From Cephalopachus bancanus (lineage: Eukaryota > Chordata > Mammalia > Primates > Tarsiidae), in the NCBI GenBank assembly GCA_027257055.1, contig JAPVLO010000007.1, positions 5,952,001-6,016,000 of the forward strand: 64,000 bases of DNA, read 5' to 3'. Position numbers and translations under genes: made by a program. Every line of letters starts with the position of its first letter. Position 1 is the first letter of the stretch. Below the pieces are notes generated by a model. It was not told where the DNA came from, did no database searches, and saw only the letters and a program-made list of their open reading frames with translations. This document shows, piece by piece, positions 10,525-22,310 of this stretch.

Positions 10525-13083
10525 TTTTTTCTTTATTTCAAAGTTTTAGGGGGTACAGGCAGTTTTTGTTTGCATGGCTACATTGTATAGTGGTGAAGAA
10601 GTCTGGGCTTTAAGTGTTGTTTCCACTTCCACTTGTGCACATTAATTTAAAAATTTTTTTTAAAATTTTTTTTTACTTTAAATATGTGGGGTACAATTCA
10701 GGTGTTAGGTATACAAATGTTCATTATGAAGGTGCCCTTGTTGATGAGGTATGCCCAACCGCCCCCCAGGCAGTTTCCCACCACTGCCGATTCCACCCCT
10801 GCAGTTTCTCACTACTGCCAATTCCTTTCTTATAGTATTACAGTAGTTGTTCAAGATCTGCTTATGAGTGAGAACATATGATACTTGGTTCTTTGTTCCT
10901 GTGATAGATCACTGAGTACTATAGCCTCTAAGTCCATCCAAATTGCTGCAAAGTTCATAATTTTGTCCTTATGGCTGCATAATATTCCATTGTGTATATG
11001 TACCAAATTTTTTTTAGCAGTCCTCTTTTATGGGCAGTATGGTTGGTTCCATGTTTTTCCTATTGTAAATAATGCTGCAATAAATTTGTGTGTGCAGGTA
11101 TTTTCTTCATAGAGTGATTTGAGCTCCTCCGGGTATATTCCTAACAGGGGGATTGCAGGGATGTATGGGACGTCAATTTTTAGATCTTTTAGGAATTGTC
11201 ACACTGCTTCCCACAGAGGCTGTACTAGTTTACACTCCCACCAACAGTGTAGAAGTGTTCTGTTTTCACCGCATCCTCTCCAGTATCTGTTGTTTTTTGA
11301 ATTATTGATGATGGCAACCCTGACTGGAGTTAGGTGCATCTCGGTGTGGTTTTAATTTTCATTTCTTTGATGATCAGTGAGGTTGAGCATTTTTTCATGT
11401 ACCTATTGGCTGCTCGTATGTCTTCTTTTGAGAAGCGTCTATTCATAACTTTTGCCCACTTTGTAATGGAGCTGTTTGTTTTTTTCTTTTCTGCATGTTT
11501 GAGTTCCTTGCAGATCCTAGATATTAGGCCTTTGTCAGATATACAGTTGGCAAATATTTTTTCCCAGTCTGTAGGTTGTCTCCTCACTCTCTTGGTTTCT
11601 TTGCCTTTGCAGAAGCTTGTCAGTTTTATGAGTTCCCACTTGCCTACCTTCTCTCTTATGGCATGGACGCTTGGGGTTTTGATCAGGAATTGGTAGCCAG
11701 TTCCAATTTCCATAAGGGTATCTCCTGCATTTTCTAAGTTTCTTATAGTTTGAGGTTTTACGTCTAGGTCTTTGATCCATTTAGAGTTAATTTTTGTGTA
11801 TGGTGATAGGTAGGGATCTTGTTTTAATCTTCCATATGTGGTCAGCCAGTTTTCCCAGCACTGTTTACTGAATAGGTTCTCCTCTCCCCAGTGGTTAATG
11901 GTGGAGGCTTTGTTGAAGATGAGTTGGCTGAGAAATTGTGGTTTTGCTTCTGGAATCTCTATCCTGTTCCATTGGTCTATATGCCTGTTCTTGTACTAAT
12001 ACCAGGCTGTTTTGAATATTGTAGCTTTTTAATAAAGCTTAAAGTCTGGGAGCGTGATGCCTCCTGCTTTGTTGTTTTTGTTTTTGATTTTTTGCTGAGG
12101 ACTGTTTTGTCTCTTCATGGTCTTTTATGCTTCCACATGAATTCCTGTATTGTCGTATCCAAGTCTGAGAAGAATGCTGCTAGTAATTTAATAGGTATTG
12201 CGTTAAATCTGCAGATTGACTTGGGTAGGATAGATATCTTAACAATGTTGATTCTTCCAGTCCATGAGTTTGGAATATTTTTCCATTTGTTTGTGTCATC
12301 TTTGATTTCTTTGAATAGTGTTTTGTAGTTTTCGTTGTAAAGATTTTTGATTTCTCTGGTTAGGAAGATGCCAAGGTATTTCATTTTTTTAATGGCTATT
12401 GTGAATGGGATTGTGCTTTTTATTTCAGTTTCTGTTTGTTTATTGTTGGTGTATAGGAATGTGACTGACTTTTGAACATTTATTTTATATCCTGAGACTT
12501 TGTCAAAGTCCTTATTAGTGCAAGGAGGCTTTTGACAGATTCTGAACTACAGGCCAATATCCTTGATGAACATAGATGCTAAAATTCTCAACAAGATTCT
12601 AGCAAACTGGATCCAACAACACATCTCAAAAATCATCCCCCATGACCAAGTAACCTTCATTCCCGGGATGCAGGACTGGTTTAACATCTGCAAGACAATA
12701 AACATAATCAAGTACATCAACAGATGTAAAGACAAAAACCACATGACTATATCATTAGATGTGGAAAAAGCTTTTGATAAAATCTAGCACCCCTTCTTGA
12801 TAAAAACCCTTGAGCATCTAGGCATAGATGAAACAAACTCAAAATAGCAAAAGCCATCTACAAGAAACCCACAGCCAACCTACTGCCAAACAGACAGAAA
12901 TTGGAACCATTTTCTCTGAAAACCAGAACAAAACAAAGATGCCCACTCTCACCCCTCCTGTTCAACATAGTATTGGAAGTCCTAGCTAGAGCAATCAGAC
13001 AAGAGAAGGAAATCAGGGGCATCCAAATAAGAAAAGAGGAAGTTAAGTTATCCCTTTTTGCAGATAACATGATTTTATACCTC
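10525..13083 (-). mobile_element. Older lineage-specific L1, 5'-inverted, about 2.56 kb, with extra 3' segment
   Basis: From right to left on the minus strand, about 12514 down to 10644 carries ORF2 C-terminal half and 3' UTR. About 12515-13083 carries upstream ORF2 (reverse-transcriptase region) on the plus strand, so the 5' part is inverted. The reverse-transcriptase FADD box reads FADN at 13067-13078, losing a catalytic aspartate. A 15-bp TSD with one mismatch brackets the unit: AAATTTAAAACACTT at 10510-10524, AAATTTAAAACTCTT at 13084-13098. An A/T-rich break at 10643-10680 (the expected L1 tail) is followed by about 115 further bases and a second tail with AATAAA, suggesting 3' transduction. 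Confidence 0.85.
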
Positions 13084-13109
13084 AAATTTAAAACTCTTAA
13101 AATAAAATG

Positions 13110-14290
13110 TTTTTTTTTTTTAGAAAAGCATACCAGTTCTGATCCCCTGTTCCAGAGCTCTCTCTTGCTACCCAACTAAATAGCATTGATTCTAAGGCGG
13201 TTCCATGTTCCTTACTAGAGGAAAATACTCCTACATTTTTTCCTTGAAAAGAAGCTTCTTCCTCAGCATTAGTTACTCTGCATTCTGATGGCGGAAATGT
13301 CATTGGATGTCATACTGCATCAGGTCTCCTAGATGGAGTAGATGCCTGCGGGCAGTCTCCACAAGTCAGTAGTTAAGTGAATACATCTCTCTATTAATTA
13401 TGCATCAGCACGAGGTTAAAGGAGAGCAAACTGTGCAAAAATACATCATTTGAAAAAATATTTTATTTGCACCTAATTTTCCAATTATGCATGTGCATGA
13501 ATTCACATACCATTAGCTGGTTGCAAATTGCTCCTCTTGTTAATAGCACAGTGCATCAATGAAACTGTACCCAGACATAATTCTATTGTATTTAAGCTCA
13601 AAAAATCAAAATAAACTACTAATGTATATTTTTTCAGCTTGAAATTGTAATTTAACTGACTCCTTCAAACAGAGCAAATGATGTACAAATGTGTGTCTGG
13701 ATTCGAAGTTCAAATTCTTCAATAAAAAGAGAAGGTGACTGGGAAGGCAGTTCCATATGATTCCAATCAGAATCTAAGAATTACAGATTCTGTCTAATTT
13801 ACTGTGGATTTTCTTTCACTTTATGTCAAGTTGCTAAACCTTATGTAATGGTAGAATAATTAAGCCAGCCTAAGGAAAATCACAAGCACATTGTCAGAAA
13901 CACCCATGCTGAAGTCCAGATATGATTGTCAGCAATTTTGGAATCCAGACTGTTACACTCGCTTTCCTTGGCCAGTTCTAATCAATGAGCCAGCCACAGA
14001 GGATCGAAGGCAACTGTGATGAAATGCCACCTTATGAAGTAATTGGCTTCATGGATCTGCCCAAATGAGTCATAAAGCTATTCATCAATATCCTCAGCTG
14101 TGCGCCCCTGAGCTGTTACATGGTTAGCTCAAGGAATACTCTGATCAGAAAAGCTTACTGTACGATTCCTTTGGCAACTCATTAATCATCTTCACCTGAG
14201 ACAAGGAGAGGGAAGAAGGAAGAAACAAATACCATTGTCACCATTAAGCCAGGGCTAACAGGGCACTAAATTCTCTGCTAATATAGACGC
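13110..14290. promoter_or_regulatory. Single-copy stretch, candidate conserved regulatory element
   Basis: After a T run at 13109-13121 the sequence has no recognisable repeat. It is rich in homeodomain-type TAAT/ATTA cores. The decamer AATTATGCAT, a POU/octamer-like motif, occurs twice 97 bases apart (13396-13405 and 13493-13502), with further ATTAAT, TGCAAAT-like and GTAATTGG-like motifs to about 14050. This composition resembles vertebrate developmental enhancers. It is only an inference: no alignment could be run and no target gene is visible in the window. Confidence 0.35.
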
Positions 14291-16325
14291 AAAATTCAAA
14301 TACACTTACAATGCCTTCCTGTCAAGAAGATAGGAGTCACTGTTTTCTGTTTTGAAATGTATAATGCCCTCAATCTCTATTTATTGTTGGCTATAAAAAC
14401 CCACGTGTTTCTTGGAAAAAGTGGTCATGTATGTGCTTTTGTCCTGATAACATCCTTTTGCTATGAGGTAAGGTTATTTGTGAAATAAATTGCACTTACA
14501 CAAATTCCTGAGCTATAAAATCTTACTTAAGTATATTTTGATTGAAGAGGGAGTTAACTGTAGGGGCAAATATGTCGGTGTCAACAGAAACTTCAGCTTA
14601 GTAATGACCAATCCTGAGATCTGCAAAGGTAATTGCCCAGATTCAACAAGAGACGGTACTTCTATTCACTGGCTCCTGGAGACTCTGAAACAATAGACAA
14701 GCAGATATTGTTTATGAGGATTTCAAAGTGGGACCTAGATGTCAATATATTTTGCATCAGTGGAAGATTACTCAAATTGGCACATCTTTGATATTTTAAA
14801 ACCTGTGTAAATTCCAGTGTCTAAAATTAGTATCAACAACTTCAACCCAAATCTAAATTTGGAGTTGAAACTTAGAGAGAGGGAGTTCTCTACATCATGC
14901 TAGCATTTCACTCATTCATTCATCTGGTTATGTTATGAGGACAAAGATAATGGAAAACTAATGATTCATGGTACATGCTGGAGGGTGGCACTTGGAGGAA
15001 TTTTGTGGAAAATGTTTGATTTGGGCCTTGAAGGGTGTTTGAAAATTCAGTGACTGGTGATGGTGAGAGGGAATTGTAACAAAAAAAGAAAACACAAGCA
15101 AAGAAATACTTACACAGGCCGTTAGGAATTGAACTATAATGGAAATGATAGCGTCTTCAGGGCCATGGATGGGAGCTAAGGATTAAGTCAAATGCAGGAG
15201 TCTCATATACCTTGCAGGAAATCTTCACTGCTATTGAACTGTAGAGGGGTTTTTGTGTGAATTGCAGTAGTCAAGTGACCTGTGGTGACCAAGCGGCCTT
15301 AATGTAACCCTCAGCTTGAGTGAACTCAAGACAGGCTTCTTACTTCTCTTTTTTTAGAGCATTTACTTTAGAAAAACTTGAAATAGCAAATGTTTTCTCT
15401 GCCCCCTTGAGATGTCAATCTTCTCCCAGACTCTTGCCAATTTTACACCCAGGAATGTCTTTCTCAGGGACCTGGGAGTTAGTCCTTTGAAACATAATTA
15501 TAAAAAAAAGACTGGGCCTTGTCTCCCAGTCTCTGTGGGAAAGCAGGAGCCCAAGTTCGATAAGCACCAAATGCAAAAATACCCATGGCCTAACAGCTTT
15601 GACCAGGTTGTCTCCTAACATCCTCCAGGACTTCTCCACTTGTTCACATAAGCACAATATTTCAAGGGAGTTGAGTTCAATCTCTCTCCCCTATTGCAAT
15701 AGTCTTGAACAAAGTCTTCCTTGCCTGTTTAACCCACCTCATGCAATTTTTCTTTGATAGAAGTTTAAGGAGATTAATCTAGCACCACAGGGAATAACAG
15801 GGAAATGAAAGATCCAAAAAGAAAAACCAGGGGGGAGGATTTATTCATAATCCGGCCAAAATTCACTGAAGCCTAAACAGTACAATCAGTCTTGTGGAAA
15901 TGGATGAGGATGCTGGAGGACAGAGGTAGGCAGGAGATTCAGGGAAGCCTAGGAGAGAGGTGATCATCAGTGGCATTCAATGGCAAAATGAATACAGCTA
16001 AGTAAACCTCTGGATAGAAGACAATTATGTAATTATTTTGGAAAGGAACATGGGGAGGGGAGGGTGTGATCTGACAAGAACTAGACAAACTGGCATTTCT
16101 GTAGGAAGTTCTTAGGCAGTATAAGGGTTAAATATTTCCATTTAGAAATTATTTTCTGAGAGGTGATAACTGAAACTATGAAACTGGGTAGTATCCCCAA
16201 AAACATGGAAAAAGAAAAGAAAGCCGAGTTTGTACATTTGAAGAACTATAGTGGGGTGGGGAATGTGAAGTCAAACCTCACTACTTATGTTAATCTGTAT
16301 TTGCAGCTGTTCCCAGGGCTAGCTT
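14291..16325. other. Mostly single-copy, no gene recognised
   Basis: Short frames (14490-14696, 15412-15657) have no recognisable domain. Parts of 14970-15130 and 15890-16110 have the flavour of a very old mammalian repeat (gggccttgaagg..., gatctgacaagaa) that I cannot name. No splice-site pair, polyadenylated gene copy or RNA gene is evident. Confidence 0.4.
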
Positions 16326-16329
16326 CTCC

Positions 16330-16560
16330 ACCTCAGCTCCACCTCAGATCATCAGGCATTAGATTCTTAAAAGGAGTGCTCAACCTAGATCATGTGCATG
16401 TGCAGTTCACAACAGGGATAGTGCATGAGAATCTAATGCTGCCACTGATCTGACAGAAAATGGAGTTCTGCTCACTTACTGCTCACCTCATGCTGAGTGG
16501 CCCAGTTCCTAACAGACCATGAACCAGTACCCTTTCACATCCCAGGATTGGGGATCCCTA
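16330..16560 (-). mobile_element. MER1-type hAT-Charlie element (left end degraded)
   Basis: Shares its central block with the element at 45064-45359: catcaggcattagattctta, atgtgcagttcaca and gttcctaacagacca. The right end, ggggatccct, is the complement of the AGGGGTCCCC-like hAT terminus, so the element reads on the minus strand. The opposite terminus is not clearly preserved. No coding capacity. Confidence 0.75.
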
Positions 16561-16879
16561 TTATATGTGGCAGACTTCAGAGAGTATAGCTAAGTGTCTT
16601 TTAAGGTTTCTGGAGCCTAGGAGTCCACAAGCAATGATTTTCTGGGAGCATGCAATACTTTTATTTTCTTCTTTATCTGTTAAATGATGCTATGCAAGAG
16701 TCAGGTTGGAAAACATACTTCAGTATATAGGGTAATAGGGTAATAAAACCCTGTCTGGTGAGGCCTTATCAGGCAGTGACTCCCCAAGCTTCTTAGGAAT
16801 TTGGATAAGAAAAAAAAAAGGTCAGGTTAGTCCTCATCATTGCACACCACGGAGTCATGCAGAGGAGCCCAAATATGAA

Positions 16880-17175
16880 TGGAGCTAGACTACCTGGGTT
16901 GGTTTCCAGCCCCCTCCACCACTTAATTGGAACAAATTACTTCAGTTTTTATTATTCCATTTTATTTCTACTTATGTTTTATTTCAAGTAATTTCAAATT
17001 ATTTCTAATTATGTGTTTCATTACTTCTGGGTTTCAATATTTTCACCTGAAAAATGGCATTAAGAGTCTACTTCAGAGGGTTGCCCTGAGTAGAAAGTGA
17101 GTTGGGTGCCATAAGGTGCCTGGTGTAACATAGGTGGGTTCAGTGTTTGCCATCATATTGTCTAACACAGTGCAT
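16880..17175 (+). repeat. MIR SINE
   Basis: MIR core features on the plus strand: gactacctgggttggtttccagc near 16889, then ccaccacttaattgg, acctgaaaaatgg near 17045 and a gtgcctggtgtaacata end near 17115. Internally expanded by an AT-rich stretch at about 16940-17030. It ends in a tgttgatgaataaatcaata-like tail near 17205. Confidence 0.75.
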
Positions 17176-17209
17176 GGAAAGTAGTGAAAACTTACTAAAT
17201 ACTTGTTGA

Positions 17210-18799
17210 TGAATAAATCAATAATATTCCTACTAAATTTGTATTCTAGATAAAACACTTGTTTAAATAATACAGAGAAAATCCTTTTCTAAATCATGCC
17301 AATTACACAAATTTTCCCATTGACTTCTGGGTCTGATTCTTGGGCTAGTCCTAGTTCCTAGGGCAAGGCATCCTTAAAAGATAACCAGTATAAAAGACTA
17401 ACATTCAACTACAGAAAGGATCATTTCAACAGTGATCCAAAGGCTTTGTTGAGAATAAAAGTGAGGAAGTGCAGTTTCTGCCCTCAGGAGACCCACAGGA
17501 GTTTGATTCTAATGGTCTACTTCCCTCTCATTCTCCTCTTTCACGTTCTTTCTTCTTTATTATGGAAACTTCAGCCTTCCTTCTTCCTTCCCAAAATGTA
17601 TTCTGGTTCTGGGTTACCCTGTCAGCCACATTAAAAATGATTTTTTCATCTCTTCATGAGCACCAACCATGGGAAGTGTCCTCTGGCTTCCCCAGGGTGT
17701 CCAGGCACTTGGACGAGTCTGGCTTATGTTGACCTGAAACTCCATCATCCACTGGTTTCAGAATCTCCCTCTGGCAGCTTACAGTCGAGATGAAAGTGCT
17801 CGGTAGCTTCTAGATCTCTGAAGGAATTTCGTATACTCTGTTAAGATCGTCTTTGAGCAGGACTTGAGTTCACCCAGAGACTGTGCTGCCTACCTCTGTT
17901 TTGTCCATCCTGGAGTGTGGCCATCAGGACTGAGCAGACTACTCCACATAGGGTCAGAGCACTATAGGTTTCTAGTTCTGCAAGTCATACTAAGAATTGA
18001 TCCTGTGGTGTTACACACTCATTTGTGGTAGCTCCTTCTGGAAGTTTGCATTACTTTTGTTCTAAAGTCACTCTCCACAGGTTGTCAGTTTGCTTGACCT
18101 GTGTTGACGTAGGTTCTTTACCTTGGCTTTGGGTTATAATTCTACATACCCTCAACAATGCTCCTTGTGGAAGTCATCCCAGCACATAGATACTTTGTTT
18201 TATTTTTATTGTGATCCATCAACAGACCATCACTCCTCTTCTTGGCTTTGCATCACCCATGGATATCAATGCAGGACAAAACAAGACCTACGTTAATTTC
18301 CTAGTGTTATCGGACCACCACTACTGAGTTCTTTGGCTCTTGGGTAAGTAGAAAATTAGCATGAAGCCAAATAGGAATGCTTCCAGGCAAGGCTTTTATT
18401 AGAGGATCCTGTTTGAGCAAAAGGGAGGTAGTTCTGGACAAAGATAAGGAGACTGGTTTTAAGGGTCTTTTACTGTGTGAAGGGAAGTGAGGAAAGAGAG
18501 AGATTGAAGTCATCACATGTGGAGGTGGAGGCTGGTTGGCAGTAGCTCATCATGAGTCGCCTGTATCACTAGCATTAAAACCTCCACCCGGGTGTGGCTT
18601 TTAATATTGCAATGAGGTAACATTTACTTTCAGATGTTTTTGTGCAAGATTCATGGGACAATGGTATTTCCTTTAAGTTTTCTTTACATCATCTTCATTC
18701 CAGTGGTCAGCAGGCCATGGTGTTGTAGTGCCTACCAAGTTGCGGAAATAGAAGTTGGCTTCCTGCTGCTTGTAGAACCAGTAGAGTGAGTCTGGTCCC
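17210..18799. other. Single-copy or unplaced stretch, no gene recognised
   Basis: Open frames at 17446-17732 and 18307-18516 show no family signature. No complete splice or promoter structure is evident. Part of 18300-18600 might be an old LTR relic next to the MLT2-type LTR, but I cannot place it. Confidence 0.35.
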
Positions 18800-19079
18800 T
18801 GTTCTATTTCACTGGGACTGCCATAACAAATCCCCACAAAGTCGGTGGTTTCAAAGAACAGACATTTATTCTCTCACTGTTCCAGAGGGCAGAAATTCAA
18901 AATGAAAGTCTCAACAAGGCTGTGTTCCCTCTGAAGGCTCCTGGGGAGGATCTGTTCCTGTCACTCTCAGCTGCCAGAGGCTCTAGGCACTTCTTGGCTT
19001 ATGGCTGCATCACTCCATAATCTTACATGTTCTCCTCCATGAGTCTGTGTCTTCACCTCTTTTGTCTATGTGGATATAA
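18800..19079 (+). mobile_element. MLT2-type ERVL LTR, left half
   Basis: Starts TGTTCTATTTCACTGGGACT and continues with phrases typical of MLT2-like ERVL LTRs: ctgccataacaaa, ttattctctcactgttcc, then the chain tgttccctctgaaggct near 18920 and gcatcactccataatctt near 19008. It stops abruptly near 19079 and resumes at 19638. No coding sequence. An ancient endogenous-retrovirus LTR. Confidence 0.7.
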
Positions 19080-19637
19080 ATAAAATGTAAAAGTTGTTGT
19101 AACCCCCTAAAATATTTTAGGCCTTGACAGAGATGTGACTGTGATCCAAGTCACATATAGTTACAACTTCTGTTTTCAGATTATAGATGAACTTGATTTT
19201 TCTTTTTTCTTGTTCTGTACAATGACTAGAGAAAATTAAATGACGTCAGGGACAAAAGCCTTCTTCCCTCTTCATTGATGACACTTGGTATAAATTACCT
19301 ATCTCTTTGATGTCTTGTTTTGCTTAGAGCAGATGACAGAAAAGTCATAATTGTTACATCCTCTATTAAAAAGTGTTAACTGTACCCTTCCCAAAAAAGC
19401 AATATTGCCTATAACCAATCACATTGCTGTCACTATATGCTAACCTTGTGTGACTGAGTTTAATTTTGCTAAAACTGCCTCTGTCTCTACCTATAGAAGT
19501 GAAAACTTAGCATCTCTGCTTCAGAATTCTGATTCTGCTCCTTTGGAGTTGGTGTTCCTGGGCTGTCTACACTTACACTTTATGCCTGAATAAACTTTAA
19601 GCTAAATTATGACCCTCTTTGACTATTGTAGGTTGAC
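19080..19637 (+). mobile_element. Putative solo LTR inserted in the MLT2-type LTR
   Basis: This block separates two halves of one MLT2-type LTR and so is a younger insertion. It contains AATAAA at 19589-19594, about 45 bases before a CA end (gttgaca, 19637). Upstream it has a pyrimidine-rich block and a TATA-like tggtataaat near 19288. These fit a retroviral LTR of class I type. I could not find a clean short TSD or a certain TG start, so boundaries and family are unsure. No viral gene is present. Confidence 0.45.
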
Positions 19638-19825
19638 ATTTATAAGGACACCTGTCATTGGACTTAGAACTAACTCAGATAATCCAGTGTGATCTCATTT
19701 CAAGTCTTAGCTTAACTATAATCTGCAAAGGCCCCTTATTCCAAATAAGGCAAGCATCACAGGTTCTAAGGGTTATGAGGCAGAAATATGTTTTTGGAGC
19801 TGCCATACAACTGACTTCAGAGCCC
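19638..19825 (+). mobile_element. MLT2-type ERVL LTR, right half
   Basis: Resumes the element broken at 19079: tttataaggacacctgtcattgg, then aatccagtgtgatctcattt, ctgcaaaggccccttattcc and caaataaggcaagcatcacaggtt. It ends near gagctgccatacaactgact. Colinear with the left half, which supports the split-element reading. Confidence 0.72.
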
Positions 19826-21080
19826 AGGACAAGATTGGCATGTTTATTATGTCAAAGTATAGGCTGGCATTGTAGGTACCACATCTAAGATTTCAATGAG
19901 ATTTTATTTTTCCTAGAAATGTTTTAATTCTCTTTTGATTACTTTCCCAATTGGCTTGTAGTCATAGGATATAATTATAAAGAAATGAAATAAATTTTTT
20001 TAAAATGCACATACAAATGAGTAATGCTGGAATGTTTTCCAATTATTTCAAATCACTTTTGTAATTATCTTAAGAAGTATTTTATACATTATAATAGACA
20101 AGTCAGAATTAGTAGATTAAAGTCATATCTGTTGTTTAAAGTATTCCAACTTTGAGCTTCTTTCTGCATGCCTAACTGTATTGAGTCTCTGTGTATCCTA
20201 GGATGGACTTTAAATACAGTGAACTTACTGTTTGTAAAATATTGCCACAGTGAGCTTGCCTTTTCCATATGATCAAGGCTAGGAAATCCCTAATAACTTT
20301 TACACTCTCTACAAGGTTATCCAATGTTGAGAGAAGAGTTGCTGAGACCATCTTTTCTTAGATCTTTTAGCTAAATTTTAGCTGGGCTTTCTAAGGATAT
20401 TTTAATCTGTTTCATCAGTGATTTCTGTTTTTCCTTTGTACAGTATTTGAAAATCCTTCCTGAAGGTATGAGTCTGAAATCTATTTACCATCTGCTTGAC
20501 TTGACTGTGTACATGTAATCCTGAGCTTCAAGAAGGACAACCGTCTCACCTTAAGTTGCTGGTCAGTTCTAATGTTTGATAAACATTTGCCAAAATATAT
20601 GACAACATTCTTAGCCAACTTGGTACTGGGCATAGATCTGCTTCTGCTTAAAAGTGAGGCCTGTTCATCTGGGGTGCAGTGGACACCACCCTGAATGGCA
20701 CAGTTCAGCTCGGCAACAAATGGATTGCTAGTTGTGCCTGGTGAGTAAAACTAAAAGCAAAATTAAGAGGGTAAAAATAAGTCTCAGGAAAACCTCACTG
20801 TATTGCTATGTAAATATCACAGCTGCTTTGGAAAGACAGATTTTCCCAGATTAGTCACCCTTCCCCCCAAAAATCAACTTCATAGCATATCAGAATTTAA
20901 AGTAAAAAATGGAATTATTTATAGCATTGACCACAGATACATCCTCTCACTTTTGAGCATAGATACAGAAACTCGAATTAAATATCACCAAGTTGAATGC
21001 ACACATGCGCACATACTCACACTCACAGCTAAGTCATAAGATAGGCATTGGTCTTATCATTTTTTATTTTTACATTAGGA
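19826..21080. other. Mostly single-copy, AT-rich, no gene recognised
   Basis: No repeat family is clear to me. The only exon-like signal is a 61-base segment at 20680-20740 followed by a strong donor-like CTG|GTGAGT, but the upstream acceptor lacks a pyrimidine tract. Frames at 20803-21039 and 19658-19888 have no domain features. Confidence 0.35.
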
Positions 21081-22310
21081 ACCCATGAATGTAATTTAAT
21101 ACACTAATAGAGAATAGTCTTATCAATAGGTATGCAAAATTCTGTAATTAAACTCAACATTCAAATATAATAATACGATTATAAATAAAAGGGAACTTTT
21201 TCAACACTATAAAACCCCAAGCAAATATTGTTTTGAAGTGATTGCAGTCAGCATCAAAGCAAAACGACCCACAAGTTAAGTATTATATGAAAATAAAAAA
21301 ACCCATGGGGAATTAGGGCGGTGAGGTACCCTGTACATAAGGTGAGCAGATTTGGGACATTCTATCAATAGTGCTAATACACCTGTCTTCCTACTTGAAA
21401 GATGCACCATTATTATATCATTGCTTTTCTTTATATGCAAAAGATTCAAAAGTGACTGCAAACTTAAATATAAAAATATGAAACAATAAAACTCTTAGAC
21501 CAAATGATAAGAGAATATTTTATGATTCTGAATAGGGAAAAGCATCTTGAATTAGACTCAAATTGGTACAAAACACAAAGGAAACAAATGATAAACTTAC
21601 CACATGTAGATCTAAAACAGCTATAAAATACAAGACACCTTAAAGCCAAAGACTGACACACATTTTTGGATTACATGTTGACAGTGGACATAAGTTATAA
21701 AGTCAGGATGTCATCAAAAGCTTGTAGAGCAAGGTCTTATCAGGTACCAAGAAGAAAAAGCAGGAGATATGGACAGACATATTCATAGTAGAGGAACCCA
21801 GATGAGTGTTAAACAGAACAAGATGTTTAAACTCGCTAGTCATCAAGAAAGTGCAAATCAAAACCACAAAGAGATGCCCTTTCTCATTCAACCATTAGAA
21901 TGGCAAAATCATTTGAGTATTTACAGGAAGAGTGGCCTGAGAAGTGGGAAAATGTAACTTCTGTGTGCTGTCAGTAGGTCTCGGATCAGAGGTGGAGAAG
22001 AATTTGCCAAAATCTGGTGAAAGCTGCCAGTACTTTGATCCATTCTGTTTCATAAATCCAACTCTTAGGCAGATATTTAGATAACAGTGCTTGTTCTTAA
22101 ACATAAGAAGACATATATACCTTCCCGCACTATTTGCAATGACAATAAAGTGGAAACAATCTAATACTCTGTGAGTGGACAGATGCATAAATAATGATTG
22201 ATGACCACATTAGAAGAAAACGTATTCGTTAATTGGAGCTACACACACCAACATGGATAAATCTTAACACATTAATGTCAAGTGAAAAAAAGAGAAATTT
22301 TCTGGATCAT
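21081..22310 (+). mobile_element. Old L1M/HAL1-like ORF2 fragments
   Basis: Plus-strand phrases from decayed L1 ORF2: the stretch near 21080-21200 containing aatgtaatttaatacac and ataaataaaagggaactt, then tgcaaacttaaatataaaaat near 21455, cgctagtcatcaagaaagtgc near 21834 and acaataaagtggaaacaatct near 22142. Many stops and deletions. Confidence 0.6.

Noticed and set aside
10614..12384. Series of alternating plus and minus open frames taken as a gene cluster
   Set aside because: They are all sense and antisense readings of one L1 ORF2 copy.
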